From an uncultured Sphingomonadaceae bacterium (GTDB lineage: Bacteria > Pseudomonadota > Alphaproteobacteria > Sphingomonadales > Sphingomonadaceae), in contig CAMLGC010000016.1 of the NCBI GenBank assembly GCA_946479505.1, forward strand, positions 1 through 51,273: a DNA stretch of 51,273 nt, read 5' to 3'. Positions 16,023 through 25,127 of the stretch are shown in pieces. Position 1 is the stretch's first letter; each line of letters begins with the position of its first letter. The notes under the pieces are model-generated. The model was not told the DNA's origin. It searched no databases and worked only from the letters and a program-made list of their open reading frames with translations. The position numbers were made by a program, and so were the translations under genes.

Positions 16023-17935
16023 CAGCCGTCGGTCCCGTTGCTCGTTCGAGCAGGTACCTCTGGTTGCTCCGCCAGGAAGCGCTCGACGGCAAGATCGCGC
16101 GCCTCTTCGACGACAAGCGGTCGCGCGAAATAATAGCCCTGCATCTGGCCGCATCCGGCAATGCGCAGCGCCTGCACCTGCGCCTCGGTTTCCACGCCTT
16201 CGGCGACCACGCCGATGCCCAGGGCGCGGCCGAGATGGATGATCGAATGGACGATCGCCGCGCTCTCACGCTCGCGGCCCATGCCGTCGATGAACGACCG
16301 GTCGATCTTGAGCGCGTCGAGCGCGAAGGTACGGATGTTGTACAGGCTCGAATAGCCGGTCCCGAAATCGTCCAGTGCGATGCCGAAGCCCATCTGGCGA
16401 AGCCTGAACAGCGTCTCGGCGGCGCGGTCCGCATCGTCGAAGATCGCGGTTTCGGTGATCTCGATCTGGACGCGCTCGGGCGTGACGCGCGCGTGTTGCA
16501 CCGCCTCGAGCAGGTGGCTCACGAAATTGGGACGGCGGAACTGGCGCGGCGAAAAGTTGATCGAAACATATTGCCCGGGCCAGTGCTGCACCTCGGCGAG
16601 CGCCTCGCGCGTCACCCAGTCACCCAGCTCGTGGATCAGGTTCGATTCCTCCGCGATCGGGATGAACATGGCGGGCGAGATCGGCCCGTATTCGGGGCTG
16701 TTCCAGCGCAGCAGCGCCTCGAAACCGACGATCTCGAACCGGTCGCCCGCGACAATCGGCTGATAAACGAGCTTCAGCTCGCGCTTGGCGATCGCCTCGC
16801 TCAGCCCGCCTTCGATCTGGCGGCGGAAACGGATGCTCTCGTCCATGCTGTCGTCGAACGCGCGCACGCAGCCGCGGCCTTGGCGCTTGGCCTCGTTGAG
16901 CGCGAGGTCGGCGCGACGCATCACGTCGACCGGATCGCGCACCGGCTCGCCCTCGGCCATCACCACGCCGATCGACACCGCCGATTCGACCGACGCGCCG
17001 ACGATCCGGTGCGTGGTCGAGCACGCCTTCAGGATCCTCTCGCATTCCATCACCGCCGCATCTTCGCCGATCGCGTCGAACAGGATGCCGAACTCGTCGC
17101 CGCCAAGCCGCGCAATCATGCCGCTCGCGGGAACCGCTGCCTGGAGTGCGAAGCAGACCTGGCGGATCAGCTCGTCGCCCGCCATGTGGCCGAGCGTGTC
17201 GTTGACCAGCTTGAACCGGTCAAGGTCGACCATCGCCGTCGCGAACCGTTCGCCGCTCCGCGCCCGCTCGGTGAGCGCGCGCTGGAAGGCGAGCCGGTTG
17301 GGCGCCTCGGTGAGCGAATCGTGCGTCGCCATGTGGATCGCGTGGCTCTCGTTCGCGGCGAGCTCGGCACTCTGCTCCTCGAGCAGAACGACCTTCTCGG
17401 CGAGCGCGGCGCGGGTCGCCGCAAGCTCGCGATCGAGCTGCCAGCGGCTTGCGAGGGCGGTCGCGGTCTGGAGCACTTCGGAGACGTCGAACGGTTTGGC
17501 GATGTAGAACAATTTGTCGGCAGGTCCCGCTTCTCGCGCGATTTCCATCGGCGAGAAGTCCGAATAGCCGGTGACGATGACGAGGTTGATATCCGGATCG
17601 AGCGCGCGGATGCGCCTGGCGGTCTCCTTGCCGTCGATCCCCGGCGGCATGCGCACATCGATGAAGGCGACCGCGAAGCGTTCGCCATGTGCGATGCTTG
17701 CCGTCACGGCATCGACCCCGTCCATGCCCTGGTGGGCGTGGGTCAGCGCGAATTCCGGCGCGGCATACGCATCGCGCGCGGCCTCGTCGCCGAACAATTC
17801 GGTCGCCATTGCCGAAAGCGCGCCTTCATCGGCGGCGCCTGCGTGGCGGAAGCACTGGCGGTACGCATCATGCACCGCCCGCTCGTCATCGATGATCAGA
17901 ATGCGCAACCGAGGCCCTTCCTGGCTGGCGAGCAT
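16022..17935 (-). CDS. Response regulator with REC, GGDEF and EAL domains
   Basis: 637-residue regulator of c-di-GMP. The N-terminal REC domain has ILIIDDE, a phosphoacceptor Asp in FIDVRMPP and the switch Lys in IAKPFD. An insertion of about 50 residues separates the first helix from the phosphoacceptor strand. A short coiled coil follows, then GGDEF with an intact RLGGDEF and no RxxD inhibitory site just upstream. The EAL domain has FEALLRW, SINFSPRQF, IEITET, DDFGTGYSS, KIDRSFI and EGVET. Both catalytic sites look competent, so it may make and break c-di-GMP, with phosphorylation by the adjacent kinase setting the balance. It lies 37 bases downstream of the porin gene. Confidence 0.93.
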   Translation of the reverse strand: MLASQEGPRLRILIIDDERAVHDAYRQCFRHAGAADEGALSAMATELFGDEAARDAYAAPEFALTHAHQGMDGVDAVTASIAHGERFAVAFIDVRMPPGIDGKETARRIRALDPDINLVIVTGYSDFSPMEIAREAGPADKLFYIAKPFDVSEVLQTATALASRWQLDRELAATRAALAEKVVLLEEQSAELAANESHAIHMATHDSLTEAPNRLAFQRALTERARSGERFATAMVDLDRFKLVNDTLGHMAGDELIRQVCFALQAAVPASGMIARLGGDEFGILFDAIGEDAAVMECERILKACSTTHRIVGASVESAVSIGVVMAEGEPVRDPVDVMRRADLALNEAKRQGRGCVRAFDDSMDESIRFRRQIEGGLSEAIAKRELKLVYQPIVAGDRFEIVGFEALLRWNSPEYGPISPAMFIPIAEESNLIHELGDWVTREALAEVQHWPGQYVSINFSPRQFRRPNFVSHLLEAVQHARVTPERVQIEITETAIFDDADRAAETLFRLRQMGFGIALDDFGTGYSSLYNIRTFALDALKIDRSFIDGMGRERESAAIVHSIIHLGRALGIGVVAEGVETEAQVQALRIAGCGQMQGYYFARPLVVEEARDLAVERFLAEQPEVPARTSNGTDG

Positions 17936-17972
17936 GCTCGCACGATGGATAAGGAACGCCTACTGAACATGG

Positions 17973-18665
17973 TCAAAGCCCCACCGACAGCGACGCGACG
18001 ACGCCGGCCGAGCCGAGCCGCCCGAGCACCGGGCGCCCGCCTTGATCGGTGTCCACATAGGAGGCCGAGAGCGTGAGCGGGCCGGCGGCGTAGGACACCC
18101 CCGCCTCCCAATCCCACTTGCCGTCGTACGTGCCGTCTTCATACCCGGCCTTGAGCTTGGCGGAGAGCGGCGTCAGCGGAATGCCGGCGCTCAACGACCC
18201 TCCAAGATAGAGATTGTCGCCGAGATCGTGCTGATCGGGGGCATAGGCGGCGAAGAGCGTCGCGTCGGCGGGGCCGATCAGATAGCCGATCTCGCCCTGC
18301 ACCTCGCCGTAATTGACGTCCTCTCCACCCGGATAGAAATAGCCGAACGCGCCGATCGAATAATGCACCCCGCTCAAGGACCGCCGCGCATAGCCTGCGT
18401 AGAGATCGACCTCGGCATCGGCACCGCCAACCAACGCGCCGTCGACGGTCGACGCGACGCCGCCCGCAAATATCCCCGCCACCGCCCGAAGATCGACGCT
18501 CGCCTGAAGCGCGGGATCGCGGTCGGATTGGCTGAGTCCGCGGAAACGGTAATCGCTGGTGACGGTCGCGCTCGCGTCGACATCGATGCCCTGGGCGTAC
18601 CCTGGCGACGCCGCGAGCAACGCGGCGATCAGCGCGGCGGCGGCGATGCCGCTTGCCCGGTCCAT
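17973..18665 (-). CDS. TorF-family putative porin
   Basis: 230-residue outer-membrane beta-barrel. Residues 1-24 are a signal peptide (IAAAALIAALLAASPGYAQ). The mature start DVDASATVTSDYRFRGLSQSD is the hallmark of the TIGR02001 family. Strands are glycine- and aromatic-rich, and the protein ends VVASLSVGL. TorF-like proteins are small putative porins of unclear cargo. AAGGGACGGG precedes ATG 18665 and lies inside a predicted hairpin (18665-18705). The gene is followed at 37 bases by the REC-GGDEF-EAL regulator, so read-through is possible. Confidence 0.88.
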   Translation of the reverse strand: MDRASGIAAAALIAALLAASPGYAQGIDVDASATVTSDYRFRGLSQSDRDPALQASVDLRAVAGIFAGGVASTVDGALVGGADAEVDLYAGYARRSLSGVHYSIGAFGYFYPGGEDVNYGEVQGEIGYLIGPADATLFAAYAPDQHDLGDNLYLGGSLSAGIPLTPLSAKLKAGYEDGTYDGKWDWEAGVSYAAGPLTLSASYVDTDQGGRPVLGRLGSAGVVASLSVGL

Positions 18666-18705
18666 TTCCCGTCCCTTCGATCGTTTCGGATCGCGGTACG
18701 GGAAA
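18665..18705 (-). promoter_or_regulatory. 5' leader hairpin covering the porin ribosome site
   Basis: On the minus-strand transcript, TTTCCCGT and ACGGGAAA form a perfect 8-base inverted repeat. The second arm overlaps the start codon's first base and the end of the ribosome site. Inside lies a second stem, CGATC/GATCG, with loop CGAAAC. If it folds, the AAGGGACGGG site would be occluded, suggesting translational control. This is seen only as base-pairing potential. Confidence 0.35.
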
Positions 18706-18745
18706 CAGGGTTAAGGCGGCGTAAACGATATTTGGCCAAGGCCCC

Positions 18746-19405
18746 TCAATAGCCGTCCGGGACGATGGTCTCGCTGTACGAAATACGCCGCAGCGAGGGC
18801 TGCGCTCCCTCGTCGGTCGATGCGATCATCGGAGCCGGCATCTCCGACTCTGGGACGGGCGCGAACTCGACCGGCGGCGGCGACAGCGGATCGACATAGG
18901 CGTCGGTCACCGTCACTTCCGCGCCTTTGTAGGCGATCGCGAACAGCTTCTTGGCGAAGGCGATCGGCACGCGGATGCAGCCGTGCGAGTCGGCATATCC
19001 CGGATTGTGCCCGGCATGGATCGCAATCCCGTCCCACGTCAGCCGCAGCATATAGGGCATCGCGGCGTCATTATAGAGATTGGAATGATGGTCCTTGTCC
19101 TTCGCGAGGATCGTGAACTCGCCGGCCGGCGTTTCATGGCCATCGCGACCCGTCGAGACCGCCGCCATGCCGACCAGCGCCCCGCCCTGGAATACGAAAG
19201 CACGCTGGAGCGGAAGGCTGATGATGACGCGAACCGAGAGATCGTCGGCATCGCTGGTGTCCCACATATAGTCGCCCGCCGTCAGCGTCGCCGCGCTCGC
19301 ATCGCTGAAATCAGCTTTGAGCTCGCGCGCCTGCACAGACGTTGCAAGCAAAAGAAGGGGGATCGCGCCGGCTATCAGGCCAGCTCGTTTACTTACACTC
19401 ACCAT
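18746..19405 (-). CDS. L,D-transpeptidase (YkuD domain)
   Basis: 219-residue periplasmic enzyme. Start at ATG 19405 (MVSVSKRAG), chosen because GAGG lies 6 bases upstream; the frame extends 23 codons further without support. Residues 1-27 form a signal peptide ending SVQA|R. The YkuD domain has GRDGHETPAGEFTI, H130 in GIAIHAG and the catalytic Cys143 in SHGCIRVP. Such enzymes make 3-3 crosslinks in peptidoglycan or anchor proteins to it. The C-terminal 50 residues are proline-rich and probably flexible. It lies 130 bases after glmS, which supplies peptidoglycan precursors, but its own promoter seems likely. Confidence 0.92.
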   Translation of the reverse strand: MVSVSKRAGLIAGAIPLLLLATSVQARELKADFSDASAATLTAGDYMWDTSDADDLSVRVIISLPLQRAFVFQGGALVGMAAVSTGRDGHETPAGEFTILAKDKDHHSNLYNDAAMPYMLRLTWDGIAIHAGHNPGYADSHGCIRVPIAFAKKLFAIAYKGAEVTVTDAYVDPLSPPPVEFAPVPESEMPAPMIASTDEGAQPSLRRISYSETIVPDGY

Positions 19406-19535
19406 AATATCCTCGAGACGATTACCTGAACCGAACTTGGGACCACCGACGTTCGCACGCCGCAGCAGCCTCACACGTCATCAACGAATCGTGTGGCGCT
19501 TGGTTTCCAGAAAAAGCTTGACTTTCGAATTCAGG

Positions 19536-21359
19536 CTACTCGACCGTCACCGACTTGGCGAGATTGCGCGGCTGATCGACGTCGGTCCCCTTCACCACCG
19601 CGACGTGGTAGGCGAGGAGCTGCACCGGGATCGCATAGACCAGCGGCGCGATCAGCGGGTGGACCTTGGGCATCTCGATCGTTGCGACCGCATCTTCGCC
19701 CGCGCGGGCAAGCCCTTCGGCATCCGAAATCAGCACGACCTGCGCACCGCGCGCCTGCGCCTCGTGCATGTTCGACACGGTCTTGTCGAACAGCGGCCCC
19801 GACGGCGCGAGCACGATCAGCGGGACCGCTTCGTCGATCAGCGCGATCGGCCCGTGCTTCATCTCGCCCGAGGCATAGCCTTCGGCATGGATGTAGCTGA
19901 TCTCCTTCAGCTTCAGCGCGCCCTCGAGCGCGAGCGGATAATCGGGGCCGCGCCCCAGATAGAGCACGTCGCGCGCGCCGGCGATCGCGCCCGCCATCGC
20001 CTCGATCTCGGCGTCGTGCGCCAGCGCCGCATTGATCGCGGCGGGCACTTCGTTGAGGTGGCGGACGATCTCGCGCTCCTCGTCCGCTGGAAGCCGACCC
20101 TTCGCCCGCGCGAGATTGACCGCCAGCGCCGCCATCACCGCAAGCTGGCAGGTGAACGCCTTGGTCGAGGCGACGCCGATCTCCGGACCCGCATGGGTCG
20201 GCATCAGCAGGTCGACCTCGCGCGCCATCGAGCTGGTCGGCACGTTGATGACGCCCGCGGTCGTAACGCCGTTCGCCTTCATGTGCCGGAGCGCCGCCAG
20301 CGTGTCCGCGGTCTCGCCCGACTGGCTCACCACGACCCCGAGCGTGCCCGCGAGAAGCACCGGGTCGCGATAGCGGAACTCCGAGGCGACATCGACTTCG
20401 ACCGGCAGCCGCGCGAAGCGCTCGATCCAGTATTTGCCGATCATGCCGACATAGGACGCCGTGCCGCACGCGACGATGGTGACACGCTCAACCGATCCAA
20501 GGTCGAATTCCATATCGGGCAGCGCCACCTTTTCCTCGAGCGGACGGAGGTAGGATCGGAGCGTCTGCGCGACGACGATGGGCTGCTCGTAAATCTCCTT
20601 GAGCATGAAGTGGCGGTGATTGCCCTTTGAGACGAGCTCACCCGTCACGCCCGACATCGTGATCGGCCGCTCGACGGGGTTGTTGTCCTTATCGAAAATG
20701 CGCGCGCCCTCGCGCGTCGCGATCACCCAATCGCCTTCCTCGAGATAGGCGATCCGCTGCGTCAGCGGCGCCAGCGCGAGTGCGTCCGAGCCGAGATAGG
20801 TCTCGCCGTCGCCATAGCCCACCACGAGCGGCGAGCCCAGTCGCGCGCCGACCAGCAGGTCCGGATGCGCGCGGAACAGGATCGCAAGCGCGAACGCGCC
20901 GTGGAGACGCGGCAACACCTCGCGCACCGCTTCCTCGGGGGTCGCGCCCGCTTCGACCTTTTCGCTGACGAGATGCGCGACGACCTCGCTGTCGGTTTCG
21001 CTTTCAAAATGCCGCCCGCGCGCAAGCAGTTCGTCGCGGAGCGGTTTGAAATTCTCGATGATGCCGTTGTGGACGAGCGCGACCTCGCGCGTTGCGTGCG
21101 GGTGCGCGTTGCTGGTGGTCGGCCCGCCATGCGTCGCCCAGCGCGTGTGCGCGATGCCGACGTCGCCCGGCAGCGGCTCGGCGGCGAGCTCCTTGGCGAG
21201 ATTGACGAGCTTGCCCGAGGCGCGCCGCCGCTCGATCGCGCCGCCGAACACCGTCGCGATCCCCGCCGAATCATAGCCGCGATATTCGAGCCGTCGCAGC
21301 CCGTCGAGCAGCCGCTCGGCGACGTCCTCCCGTCCGATGATCCCGACAATTCCGCACAT
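19536..21359 (-). CDS. glmS: Glutamine--fructose-6-phosphate aminotransferase (isomerizing)
   Basis: 607 residues, the normal length for GlmS. It makes glucosamine-6-phosphate from fructose-6-phosphate and glutamine, the first step to UDP-GlcNAc. The N-terminal MCGIVGIIG provides the Cys1 nucleophile of the glutaminase domain after Met removal. HTRWATHG, and HNGIIENF near residue 97, bind glutamine. Two SIS domains follow, with SQSGETADTLAAL and STKAFTCQ, and the end is NLAKSVTVE. The ATG directly follows the glmU stop (TAGATG), so the two are co-transcribed as glmU-glmS. Confidence 0.97.
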   Translation of the reverse strand: MCGIVGIIGREDVAERLLDGLRRLEYRGYDSAGIATVFGGAIERRRASGKLVNLAKELAAEPLPGDVGIAHTRWATHGGPTTSNAHPHATREVALVHNGIIENFKPLRDELLARGRHFESETDSEVVAHLVSEKVEAGATPEEAVREVLPRLHGAFALAILFRAHPDLLVGARLGSPLVVGYGDGETYLGSDALALAPLTQRIAYLEEGDWVIATREGARIFDKDNNPVERPITMSGVTGELVSKGNHRHFMLKEIYEQPIVVAQTLRSYLRPLEEKVALPDMEFDLGSVERVTIVACGTASYVGMIGKYWIERFARLPVEVDVASEFRYRDPVLLAGTLGVVVSQSGETADTLAALRHMKANGVTTAGVINVPTSSMAREVDLLMPTHAGPEIGVASTKAFTCQLAVMAALAVNLARAKGRLPADEEREIVRHLNEVPAAINAALAHDAEIEAMAGAIAGARDVLYLGRGPDYPLALEGALKLKEISYIHAEGYASGEMKHGPIALIDEAVPLIVLAPSGPLFDKTVSNMHEAQARGAQVVLISDAEGLARAGEDAVATIEMPKVHPLIAPLVYAIPVQLLAYHVAVVKGTDVDQPRNLAKSVTVE

Positions 21360-22712
21360 CTACTTCGTCGCCTTCCTTGCCGTCATCCGCTCGCGGAACC
21401 GTGCAGCCCAGCCGGGCCTTGCCCGCTGCTCACCCCGCGCGAGCGCCAGCGCATCCGCCTCGACATCGCACGTCACCACCGATCCCGCGCCGACGATCGC
21501 CCCCGCGCCGATCGAAACGGGCGCCACCAGCGCGCTGTTCGAGCCGATGAACGCGCCCGTGCCGATGCTCGTCTTGTATTTGAGAAAGCCGTCGTAATTG
21601 CAGGTGATCGTACCCGCGCCGATGTTGGCATCCGCGCCCACCTCAGCATCGCCGAGGTAGGTCAGGTGGCTGGCTTTCGCACCCGCGCCGAGCCGCGTGT
21701 TCTTCATCTCGACGAAATTGCCGACCTTGGAGCACGCCCCCATCGCCACGCCGGGCCTGAGCCGGGCAAACGGGCCGACGCTGGCACGCTCGCCCACCGT
21801 TGCCCCCTCGAGATGGCTGAAGGCATGGATCGCCGCGCCGTCCGCAACCCGCACGCCAGGGCCGAACACGACATTGGGCTCGACGATCACGTCGCGACCG
21901 ATCTGCGTGTCGAACGCGAACCATACCGTCTCCGGCGCAACCAGCGTCGCGCCCTCGGCCATCGCGCGGGCGCGGCGCGCCCGCTGCCATTCGGCTTCCA
22001 GCGCGGCGAGCTCGGCACGGCTATTGACGCCGGCGACCTCGTGCGCATCGGTCTCGATCACCGCTGAGCGGCGGCCATCGGCGGCCGCGAGCATGACGAT
22101 ATCGGGCAAATAATATTCGCCCGCCGCATTGTCGTTGCTGACGCGCGCGAGCAGGGTGAACAAATCCCGGCTGCGCACCGCCATCAGCCCCGAATTGCAC
22201 AGCGTCTCGGCGCGCTCCTCGGGGCCGGCATCCTTGTATTCGACCATCTTGCGGATGGTGCCATCGGGTTCTGCGATCACCCGGCCGTAAGCGCCCGGCT
22301 CCAGCGGACGAAAGCCGAGCACCACCGCGGCCGGTGCGTCTTCGCGGTGCAGCCGGTCGAGCATCCGCCGCATCGTCGCGGTCGAGATCAGCGGCACATC
22401 GCCATAGAGGACCAGCACGTCGCCCTCGAACCCCGCCAGCGCGCCCTCGGCCTGCGCTACCGCGTGCCCCGTGCCGAGCTGCTCGGACTGGAGCGCGGTC
22501 ACAACGCCGAGCGGGGACACCGCTTGCTCGACCTGCTCGCCCGCAGCACCCGTCACCACCACCGTCCGCTCGGGCGACAGCGCGGCGACACTGTCGATCA
22601 GGTGCAGCAGCATCGGCCGACCCGCGATCGGGTGCAGCACCTTGTGCAGGTCGGATTTCATCCGCGTGCCCTTGCCGGCGGCAAGGATGATCGCGGCGAC
22701 GGGCTGGGTCAT
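21360..22712 (-). CDS. glmU: Bifunctional UDP-N-acetylglucosamine pyrophosphorylase / glucosamine-1-phosphate N-acetyltransferase
   Basis: 450 residues. Start at ATG 22712 (MTQPVAAIILAAGKGTRMKSD); the open frame upstream overlaps the divergent promoter region. The N-terminal nucleotidyltransferase has LAAGKGTRM and QLGTGHAV. The C-terminal left-handed beta-helix has hexapeptide repeats (IGAGAIVGAGSV) and the acetyltransferase residues in NFVEMKNTRLG and NYDGFLKYKT. It makes UDP-GlcNAc for peptidoglycan, lipid A and probably the exopolysaccharide. First gene of glmU-glmS, divergent from gph with 74 bases between them. Confidence 0.97.
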   Translation of the reverse strand: MTQPVAAIILAAGKGTRMKSDLHKVLHPIAGRPMLLHLIDSVAALSPERTVVVTGAAGEQVEQAVSPLGVVTALQSEQLGTGHAVAQAEGALAGFEGDVLVLYGDVPLISTATMRRMLDRLHREDAPAAVVLGFRPLEPGAYGRVIAEPDGTIRKMVEYKDAGPEERAETLCNSGLMAVRSRDLFTLLARVSNDNAAGEYYLPDIVMLAAADGRRSAVIETDAHEVAGVNSRAELAALEAEWQRARRARAMAEGATLVAPETVWFAFDTQIGRDVIVEPNVVFGPGVRVADGAAIHAFSHLEGATVGERASVGPFARLRPGVAMGACSKVGNFVEMKNTRLGAGAKASHLTYLGDAEVGADANIGAGTITCNYDGFLKYKTSIGTGAFIGSNSALVAPVSIGAGAIVGAGSVVTCDVEADALALARGEQRARPGWAARFRERMTARKATK

Positions 22713-22786
22713 GCGCACTCCTCGGCCCCGCGCCCTGCCATGATTGTCTTGCCATTTCCATAGCGCGACTGGCAGGCGCTTGATCG

Positions 22787-23455
22787 ATGGCGGACTTTCC
22801 ATTCGACCTGGTCGGGTTCGATCTCGACGGCACGCTGCTCGATACCAGCGGCGATCTCGCCGCAGCGGTCAATCATGTGCTCGAAGGGGCCGGTTGCCCG
22901 GTACTCACGGTCGAACAGGTCAAGGCCAATGTCGGCGGCGGCGCCAAACGCATGCTGGCGCGCAGCCTCGCCGATGCGGGCTGCGACGAGGCGCACTTCC
23001 CGCGCCTCTACAAGGCGATGCTGGGCTTTTATGCCGATCATCTCGCGGTCGAGACGAAGCCGTATGAAGGCGTCACGTCCGCGCTCGATCTGCTCGCCGC
23101 TCACGGCGTGAAGGCCGCGATCGTCACCAACAAGTTCGAGAACCTCGCGATTGGGCTGCTCGAGGCGCTCGACCTCGCCGACAGGTTCGCAACCGTCATC
23201 GGCGGCGATACCCTCGACAAGGGCAACGCCAAGCCCTCTCCCGCCCCGATCCGCGAGATGGTCGCGCGTTGCGGCGGCGGCCGTGCGGCATTCGTCGGCG
23301 ATTCGATCTACGACATCGAGGCCGGCCGCGCCGCCGGTCTCCCGACCATCGCGGTCAGCTTCGGCTTCCTCGACCGGCCGGTTGAGGCGCTTGGCGCCGA
23401 TGCGGTGATCGATTGCTATGCCGAGCTGATCCCGACGCTGGAACAGCTCGGCTGA
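22787..23455 (+). CDS. gph: HAD-family phosphoglycolate phosphatase
   Basis: 222-residue HAD hydrolase. Motif I is FDLDGTLLDT (nucleophile D12, acid D14), motif II VTNK near 119, motif III KPSPAPI and motif IV FVGDSIYDIEAG. The cap inserted after motif I and the overall length match Gph, which removes 2-phosphoglycolate formed by DNA repair or oxygenase side reactions. Related HADs acting on other phosphates cannot be excluded. Divergent from glmU; converges on the flavin monooxygenase with 4 bases between stops. Confidence 0.85.
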   Translation: MADFPFDLVGFDLDGTLLDTSGDLAAAVNHVLEGAGCPVLTVEQVKANVGGGAKRMLARSLADAGCDEAHFPRLYKAMLGFYADHLAVETKPYEGVTSALDLLAAHGVKAAIVTNKFENLAIGLLEALDLADRFATVIGGDTLDKGNAKPSPAPIREMVARCGGGRAAFVGDSIYDIEAGRAAGLPTIAVSFGFLDRPVEALGADAVIDCYAELIPTLEQLG

Positions 23456-23459
23456 GCGC

Positions 23460-24953
23460 TCAGGCGGATGCGATTTCCCACTCCCGACGATCGGCGCGCA
23501 CCGGCACCGGATTCGAAAATTCCATCGAATCGTCCACCGATCCGAACTTGAGCGCCATGATGTCGAGCGCGTAGTTCTGGTGAAGCTTCCATGGCTTCCG
23601 ATTGCCCTGCTTGGGAAATTTTTCGATCGCACGCTGGACATAGCCGGAGGTGAAATCGAGGAACGGCACCTTGTCGACCTCCTCCCCGATCCTCGGCGTC
23701 GCCTGCCGCATTCCGCGGGCCCGCATCGTGTTGAGCAGGCGGCAGACATAGCCGGCGGTGAGATCCGCCTTCAGCGTCCACGAGGCGTTGGTATAGCCGA
23801 ACGATGCAGCGAGGTTGGGCATGTCGGAGAACATCATACCCTTATAATTGAGCGATTTCGCCAGATCGACGCGTGCGCCGTCGACCGTGAATTCGACGTC
23901 GCTCAGCAATTGCAGCTCGAGCCCGGTCGCGGTGATGATGATGTCGGCGGCAAGCTCGGTTCCCGAGGTGAGCCGGATGCCCGTTTCGGTGAAGGTCTCG
24001 ATCGTGTCGGTGACGATTTCCGCGCTGCCGTCGCGGATCGCGGCGAACAGGTCGGAGTCCGGCACCAGGCACAGCCGCTGGTCCCACGGATCGTAGCGCG
24101 GCGTGAAATGCGTATCGACGTCGTAATCGGGGCCAAGCTCGTCGCGCACCATGTCGATGATGCCCGCCTTCACCTTGGCGGGATTCCTGCGTGCGAGCCG
24201 ATAGAAATACATGCCGAACAGCACGTTGCGCCAGCGCACCAGCCCATAGGCCAGCTTCGCGGGCAGCTTCGTCCGCAGCCAGTTGGCGAGCCGATCCTCG
24301 GCGGGGCGCGAGACGATATAGGTCGGCGAGCGCTGCAACATCGTCACGTGCGCGGCGGTTTTGGCGAGCTCCGGCACGAGCGTCACCGCGGTCGCGCCCG
24401 ATCCGATCACGACCACGCGCTTGCCCGCATAATCTAAATCTTCGGGCCAGATTTGCGGGTGGACGATGCGTCCGTGGAAGCGATCGGTGCCGGCGAATTC
24501 GGGCGCGTGCCCGCGGGCGTAATTGTAATAGCCCGAGCACATGAAGAGGAAATTGCAGGTAAGCGTCACCGCCTCGCCACCGGGCCCGCGCCCCTCGACC
24601 GTCCAGCGCGCGTCCTCGCTCGACCACGACGCTGCCTCGACATGCTGGCCGAACGAGATGTGCCGGTCGATCCCGTTCTCGTGCGCGGTCTCGCGGATAT
24701 AGCTGAGGATGGACGGTCCGTCGGCGATCGCCTTGGCCCCGGTCCACGGCTTGAACGCATAGCCGAGCGTGTACATGTCCGAATCCGATCGGATGCCCGG
24801 ATAGCGGAACAAATCCCACGTCCCGCCGATCGTCTCGCGGCTCTCCAGCACACGAAAGCTGCGATCGGGGCACTCGGTCTTCAGGTGCCGGGCCGCGCCG
24901 ATCCCGGAAAGCCCGGCCCCCACGATGATCACATCGACATGCTCGCTCGCCAT
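23460..24953 (-). CDS. Flavin-containing (Baeyer-Villiger type) monooxygenase
   Basis: 497-residue FAD/NADPH monooxygenase. Start at ATG 24953 (MASEHVDVIIVG). The first Rossmann motif GAGLSG is at 12-17, and the second, GSGATA, is near 190. Between them the Baeyer-Villiger fingerprint FxGxxxHxxxWP is visible as FHGRIVHPQIWP. GTWDLFRYPGIRSDSDMYTLGY also fits this class. It inserts oxygen beside a carbonyl or oxidises a heteroatom; the substrate cannot be told from sequence. It stands alone on the minus strand downstream of a palindromic repeat, converging with gph. Confidence 0.9.
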   Translation of the reverse strand: MASEHVDVIIVGAGLSGIGAARHLKTECPDRSFRVLESRETIGGTWDLFRYPGIRSDSDMYTLGYAFKPWTGAKAIADGPSILSYIRETAHENGIDRHISFGQHVEAASWSSEDARWTVEGRGPGGEAVTLTCNFLFMCSGYYNYARGHAPEFAGTDRFHGRIVHPQIWPEDLDYAGKRVVVIGSGATAVTLVPELAKTAAHVTMLQRSPTYIVSRPAEDRLANWLRTKLPAKLAYGLVRWRNVLFGMYFYRLARRNPAKVKAGIIDMVRDELGPDYDVDTHFTPRYDPWDQRLCLVPDSDLFAAIRDGSAEIVTDTIETFTETGIRLTSGTELAADIIITATGLELQLLSDVEFTVDGARVDLAKSLNYKGMMFSDMPNLAASFGYTNASWTLKADLTAGYVCRLLNTMRARGMRQATPRIGEEVDKVPFLDFTSGYVQRAIEKFPKQGNRKPWKLHQNYALDIMALKFGSVDDSMEFSNPVPVRADRREWEIASA

Positions 24954-25010
24954 CCATACCGTATATTCGGTTTCGATGTGCAACGCAAAGCCGAATGCGT
25001 CGTAAACTCA

Positions 25011-25127
25011 TCCTCCCCTGTCAGGGGAGGTGGCAGCACGAAGTGCTGACGGAGGGGTGTAACGCTAGCGGGGACACCCCTCCACCACGCCCTGTGGGCG
25101 CGGTCCCCCTCCCCTTTCAGGGGAGGA
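25011..25127. repeat. Composite palindromic intergenic repeat
   Basis: TCCTCCCCTGTCAGGGGAGG at 25011-25030 is itself a hairpin, and CCCCTCCCCTTTCAGGGGAGGA at the right end (about 25105-25126) is its near copy. Between them GGAGGGGTGT and ACACCCCTCC form another inverted pair. The element abuts the tamB stop codon at 25128. I recall similar elements as common in sphingomonad intergenic regions. It may also act as a transcript end for tamB. No coding seen. Confidence 0.7.

Noticed and set aside
14289..16133. 614-codon plus-strand frame
   Set aside because: Antisense to the histidine kinase; no recognisable domain.
16064..18076. 670-codon plus-strand frame
   Set aside because: Mirror frame of the REC-GGDEF-EAL gene caused by high GC; the minus strand carries all the domain motifs.
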